Part shown: in pieces, positions 60,716 to 64,000 of the stretch
How positions within the stretch are numbered: position 1 is the stretch's first letter
Layout of the letters: each line of letters begins with the position of its first letter
NCBI GenBank assembly: GCA_038134485.1
Contig: JAYPVG010000003.1
Coordinates: 62,001 to 126,000 of the forward strand
DNA length: 64,000 nucleotides
Reading direction: 5' to 3'
Source of the DNA: NORP240 sp038134485
GTDB lineage: Bacteria; Pseudomonadota; Gammaproteobacteria; Pseudomonadales; Pseudohongiellaceae
Translations under genes and position numbers: made by a program
The notes under the pieces: generated by a model
Told to the model about the DNA's origin: nothing
Seen by the model: only the letters and a program-made list of their open reading frames with translations
Database searches by the model: none

Positions 60716-62112
60716 TAGTGAGTTTCCCGCCCCTCGACCGATTCGTCCTTACCCGACCCGGGTAGAGCTTCCTGCTGGACCTCAAGCTCCGCAGATTGCA
60801 GCACTTCCCTTCCGTGTTGCTTGGTCGCTTTTGCTCCAAGTTTTTTGAGACCTTCTGCGCGACTGATCAGGTTTCCACGCCCACTTTGTAATTTATTGTT
60901 CGCCCTGTCGTAACTGCGCTGCGCTGCCTCGATCTTGCTGCCGACATCTTGCAGGTCTTCAATGAACCCAACAAACTTGTCGTATAGGGCACCAGCCCTG
61001 TTGGCAATCTCGAGGGCATTCTGATTCTGCTGAGCCATACGCCACAAATTTTGTACCGTGCGCAATGTGGTCAGCAATGTCGAAGGTCCGACAATAATTA
61101 TATTTTTCTCAAAAGCATTAACGAATAACTCGGGATCTTGCTGGGCTGCCACCGAAAACGCGGCCTCTATGGGCATAAATAAGAGGATAAAGTCCAGTGA
61201 ATTCAGTGATCCCAGGTGCTGATAATCTTTTGCGGCCAGGCCTTTCACGTGATTCCGTATTGATTGGATATGCTGCCTCAGTAATTCGGATTTTCTTTCC
61301 GGGTCATCTTCACTACAGAAGGATTCATACGCTTTAAGCGAGACCTTAGCATCGATCACCAGGTCCTTTGATTCCGGCAGGTGCACGATGACGTCCGGCT
61401 GACTGCGACCGCCGTCAGGCGTTTTGATACTGACCTGGACCTCGTATTCGCGCCCCTTGACCAAACCGGATCTTTCCAGAATGGTTTCAAGGATCATCTC
61501 ACCCCAGGTACCCTGAGCCTTGTTATCGCCTTTCAGTGCATTAGTCAGATTAATGGCATCTTCGCTAATTCTGGCGTTCAGCTCCTGCAAGCTTTTGATT
61601 TCCCTGGCCAGGGAATATCTCTCCTTGGCTTCCTGTACGTAAGTTTCTTCCACGCGCTTCTCAAAGCGTTGAATTTTTTCCTGCAGAGGTTTAAGTATTT
61701 GTGCAATATTCTGCTCATTGCTCTGAGTAAACCGTTTGGATTTTTCTTCCAGGATATCGCTCGCTAATTGCTTGAATTGAAGAGTCATCTGTTCCCTGGC
61801 ATCTTCCAATACCGCCAGCTTTTCTTCGAATCGTTGCCGCTCGCCCGTCAGCTCAGATTGCAAGCGAATTGTCTGCTCGCGCAGACTGGAATTTTCAGCA
61901 TTCAAGCCTTGGGACTGCTCATCAAGAATGCGCAATTCTCCCTGAAGCGTAATAAGCTCAGCCTCCTTAGTCTGCAATCGTTCATCCAGTGCGGCCATTT
62001 CCATGTCGCGCCTGCTGTGCCTGCGGCTCACAAGCATGTATGTGCTCAAAACGGACAGCAGCAGAGTTGAAACGGCGGCGATGGCGACGAGATTGACGTC
62101 AAAGGTTTCCAA
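60715..62112 (-). CDS. rmuC: DNA recombination protein RmuC homologue
   Basis: 465 residues from a TTG at 62112, which has AGGAAA at good spacing; a TTG at 62130 lacks a ribosome site. An N-terminal membrane anchor (LVAIAAVSTLLLSVLSTYML) is followed by a long coiled coil (about 40-190). The RmuC nuclease-like core comes next: GTWGEMILETILERSGL, GRSQPDVIVHLPESKDLVIDAKVSL cut to DVIVHLP and VIDAKVSLKAYE, and LLFMPIEAAFSVA. RmuC limits DNA inversions and has a predicted PD-(D/E)XK fold. Followed by miaE with a one-base overlap. Confidence 0.94.
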   Translation of the reverse strand: METFDVNLVAIAAVSTLLLSVLSTYMLVSRRHSRRDMEMAALDERLQTKEAELITLQGELRILDEQSQGLNAENSSLREQTIRLQSELTGERQRFEEKLAVLEDAREQMTLQFKQLASDILEEKSKRFTQSNEQNIAQILKPLQEKIQRFEKRVEETYVQEAKERYSLAREIKSLQELNARISEDAINLTNALKGDNKAQGTWGEMILETILERSGLVKGREYEVQVSIKTPDGGRSQPDVIVHLPESKDLVIDAKVSLKAYESFCSEDDPERKSELLRQHIQSIRNHVKGLAAKDYQHLGSLNSLDFILLFMPIEAAFSVAAQQDPELFVNAFEKNIIIVGPSTLLTTLRTVQNLWRMAQQNQNALEIANRAGALYDKFVGFIEDLQDVGSKIEAAQRSYDRANNKLQSGRGNLISRAEGLKKLGAKATKQHGREVLQSAELEVQQEALPGSGKDESVEGRETH

Positions 62113-62219
62113 AATTTTTCCTAAATGCAAAGGGATTTATGGCAATCACCAGCGGCTGCAATCTAGAACCACACCTCTTGGCATTGCGACGAAAGCCAAT
62201 CGGGTGCAGCATGCGTGAC

Positions 62220-63302
62220 TCAAAGGTTGGACAGAATTGCCCGTAACAGGTCGGTTTCGAGACCAGCCAGCGAATTTTCGCCCAGCGGCATAGCCGTCAC
62301 GCGAATCAAGTCACTGCCCTTCAGCAAGCTCACCTGATAACGATTTAGAATCTCGATATCCTCATCGCCCCGATTGAATACGCGAGAGAAAAAACCTCTT
62401 CCGTTTTCCTCCGCCGCGAAATCGCTAAATTCAACCTGAAACAGCAGCGCATCACGATCGCGGTCCGTAATTGTTATACCTGCGTCGCCAAGTGCCTGTG
62501 CGACCTGACCCCATGCCCTGTTTTCGCTTATTCGTAATTCGAGCATCGGGCCAGCTTCTATACTTTCTACCAGCGTCGCTTTACTGTCCGTTTCCAGACT
62601 TCCGGCAAGCAGACTGGATGACGACGAACTGTAAATATCAGTCCGATCAGCGAGATACTGGGAAATTTCCTGTAACATCGCAAATTCGCGATCTTCGGAT
62701 TCGGAGAGGTTGGGCCAGATAAGCGGTTCGGCATCCAGGGCTGCCAAAGGTCGCCTTACTTGAACCACCGCAATTTCGGAACTACCAACATGAACCCCCG
62801 GTTCGATTCTTAATCGAAATTTATCGCGCTGACCGGGCTCTTCTGGAGAATTGAGCCAGACCGTCTCCATGAGCCCGTCAACCGGATTTTCATAATCCAG
62901 CTCCGTTCCCTGCTGAGTCCAGTAATCCCTCACTCGCGGCCAAATCTGCCCCGGCGATGCTGCTACCACAATCCAGTTCTCTCCGGAAAATCGTCGAATC
63001 AGTACGCCTTCCGGCCGGTTAGTGTCGATCGGTTTTGGTCGAGGCACTTCACCGGCATTAATCTCAGCATTCGCGATCATTTCCTCCGGCACCACGTAGA
63101 GCTGATCCAGGGTAAAGCTGTCTAAATTGTCGGGCACTCGCATGTCAGGTTCCACTGGAGCCTGCAGATAATCACCCTGGCGATCCCGAAAAAAGCCGTC
63201 CTCGCCAGTCAAGATCCCCTGCTCACCGGTGAGGTAAGAACAGGATAATTGGACCATTACCACCGGTGCCAGACCCAGTGCTTTAAATACTTGTTTCGGC
63301 AT
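62220..63302 (-). CDS. bamC: Outer membrane assembly lipoprotein BamC
   Basis: 360 residues, in the standard place after dapA (7-base gap). It is a subunit of the BAM complex that inserts beta-barrel proteins. The unstructured lasso region (about 25-95) contains PDNLDSFTLDQLYVVPE and ends with RPEGVLIRRF. Two helix-grip domains follow (SPGQIWPRVRDYWTQQG, and AWGQVAQALGDAGITITDRDRD). The lipidation cysteine is probably Cys21 in VMVQLSC. That lipobox (Q-L-S-C) is not canonical because Q replaces L/V at position -3. Confidence 0.92.
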   Translation of the reverse strand: MPKQVFKALGLAPVVMVQLSCSYLTGEQGILTGEDGFFRDRQGDYLQAPVEPDMRVPDNLDSFTLDQLYVVPEEMIANAEINAGEVPRPKPIDTNRPEGVLIRRFSGENWIVVAASPGQIWPRVRDYWTQQGTELDYENPVDGLMETVWLNSPEEPGQRDKFRLRIEPGVHVGSSEIAVVQVRRPLAALDAEPLIWPNLSESEDREFAMLQEISQYLADRTDIYSSSSSSLLAGSLETDSKATLVESIEAGPMLELRISENRAWGQVAQALGDAGITITDRDRDALLFQVEFSDFAAEENGRGFFSRVFNRGDEDIEILNRYQVSLLKGSDLIRVTAMPLGENSLAGLETDLLRAILSNL

Positions 63303-63309
63303 GAATCAG

Positions 63310-64000
63310 TCAGTTCTCCGTTTTAATGCCTGCAACAGCCATTGCTTCGCTTAATTGGTCATGAAAGCCAGCATTAAGTTCCACCAGAGGCAGGCGGATC
63401 CCCTGTTCAATCAGGCCCATTCGATGCAGCGCCCATTTGACAGGAACCGGATTGGATTCCAGAAAAAGTCTTTCATGCAACATTGCGACCCGGTTATTGA
63501 GTGCGGTCGCCGCGTCGCGATCACCCAATAGGGCTGCTTCGCACAGCCGATGCATAATGGTCGGGGCGACATTGGCAGTCACAGAAATATTTCCCATGGC
63601 TCCCGCAAGCATCATCTCCATCGCTATCGGATCGTCTCCGCTATATACCACCAGTCGGTCGCCGCAGCGTTCGATAAGCTCCAGCGCCCTGTCGACACTA
63701 CCGGTAGCTTCCTTGATCCCCGTAATATTCGGCAATTCAGCCAATCTCTGAACTGTATCAGGCAACAGGTCGCAGGCGGTTCGACCCGGAACGTTGTAGA
63801 GAATTTGCGGGATTTCCACGCTCTCCGCGACGGTCTTGAAATGTCGGTAAAGCCCTTCCTGGCTGGGCTTATTATAATAAGGGGTGACCAGCAGACAGGC
63901 GTCTGCACCATGTGATCGGGCTGATTCCGTGAAGAACAAAGCCTCCTCGGTGGAGTTCGATCCACTACCCGCAATTACCGGTATACGACCATCGACAGTT
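63310..64000 (-). CDS. dapA: 4-hydroxy-tetrahydrodipicolinate synthase, C-terminal part (cut by window edge)
   Basis: 229 residues of the C-terminal part are present; the gene enters from beyond base 64000. It condenses pyruvate with aspartate semialdehyde (the Asd product), committing to lysine and diaminopimelate. Visible are AGSGSNSTEEAL, the catalytic tyrosine in ILYNVPGRTACDL, the Schiff-base lysine in ITGIKEATGSVDRAL, and YSGDDPIAMEMMLAGAMGNISV in part as SGDD and GAMGNISVTANV. bamC follows after 7 bases, the classical dapA-bamC pair. Confidence 0.96.
   Translation of the reverse strand, partial: TVDGRIPVIAGSGSNSTEEALFFTESARSHGADACLLVTPYYNKPSQEGLYRHFKTVAESVEIPQILYNVPGRTACDLLPDTVQRLAELPNITGIKEATGSVDRALELIERCGDRLVVYSGDDPIAMEMMLAGAMGNISVTANVAPTIMHRLCEAALLGDRDAATALNNRVAMLHERLFLESNPVPVKWALHRMGLIEQGIRLPLVELNAGFHDQLSEAMAVAGIKTEN

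Noticed and set aside
1..64000. CRISPR arrays, insertion sequences, prophage, integrons, toxin-antitoxin or defence genes
   Set aside because: I looked for direct-repeat arrays, transposase or integrase motifs and typical small paired genes and saw none; the content is core housekeeping genes.

Overview
The window is an unbroken stretch of core chromosome from a gammaproteobacterium. The evidence is a fused nuoCD gene in a 13-gene nuoA-N operon, AcnB-type aconitase, FimV, BamC, LpxH, MnmC, MiaE, and neighbour pairs that I recall from Pseudomonas and its relatives (gap divergent from mfd, mfd-csiV-methylthioinosine phosphorylase, leuCD-asd-fimV, pepN-DUF2797-YeaC, rmuC-miaE, bamC-dapA). Base composition is near 50% G+C. 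Both ends are cut inside genes: fimV on the left and dapA on the right. I cannot name a genus.

Layout. 1-5.9 kb (minus): fimV (5' part), asd, leuD, leuC, aroC. 5.9-10.1 kb: prmB, folE (plus), a DUF4892 envelope protein, a DUF4389 membrane protein, gpsA. 10.3-25.1 kb (minus): respiratory complex I, nuoA-B-CD-E-F-G-H-I-J-K-L-M-N, with a predicted promoter ahead of nuoA. 25.4-33.5 kb: apbE, gap, mfd, csiV, methylthioinosine phosphorylase. 33.7-35.5 kb: a lone FkbM-type methyltransferase gene and a tRNA-Pro/His/Arg cluster. 35.6-43.6 kb: cysS, glnS, ppiB, lpxH, a DUF1289 protein, acnB. 43.6-50.6 kb (minus): pepN, DUF2797, yeaC, glpG, nadK, a D-cysteine desulfhydrase-like PLP enzyme, tRNA-Asp and tRNA-Val. 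50.7-64 kb: queD, ung, lysS, prfB with its programmed frameshift, mnmC, an M18 aminopeptidase, an FKBP isomerase, an LRR lipoprotein, one unrecognised protein, miaE, rmuC, bamC, dapA.

Functional themes are energy metabolism (complex I, ApbE, GAPDH, aconitase), amino-acid biosynthesis (leucine, aspartate family, chorismate) and translation (three aminoacyl-tRNA synthetases, five tRNAs, RF2, the tRNA-modifying enzymes MnmC and MiaE, the queuosine enzyme QueD, and PrmB). Smaller groups cover the envelope (BamC, LpxH, FimV, GlpG, FKBP) and DNA repair (Mfd, Ung, RmuC).

I found no CRISPR array, prophage, transposon, toxin-antitoxin pair, defence island or biosynthetic cluster, and nothing I would call a new multi-gene system. 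The most solid unusual findings are: (i) two 10-N scaffold gaps flanked by the same 7 bases on both sides, so both are assembly artefacts that break nuoCD and the desulfhydrase gene; (ii) convergent genes that abut or overlap, twice sharing one CTAG as both stop codons; (iii) an altered MSK signature in the glutaminyl-tRNA synthetase; (iv) a structured AT-rich control region before fimV; (v) one 210-residue protein that I cannot assign.
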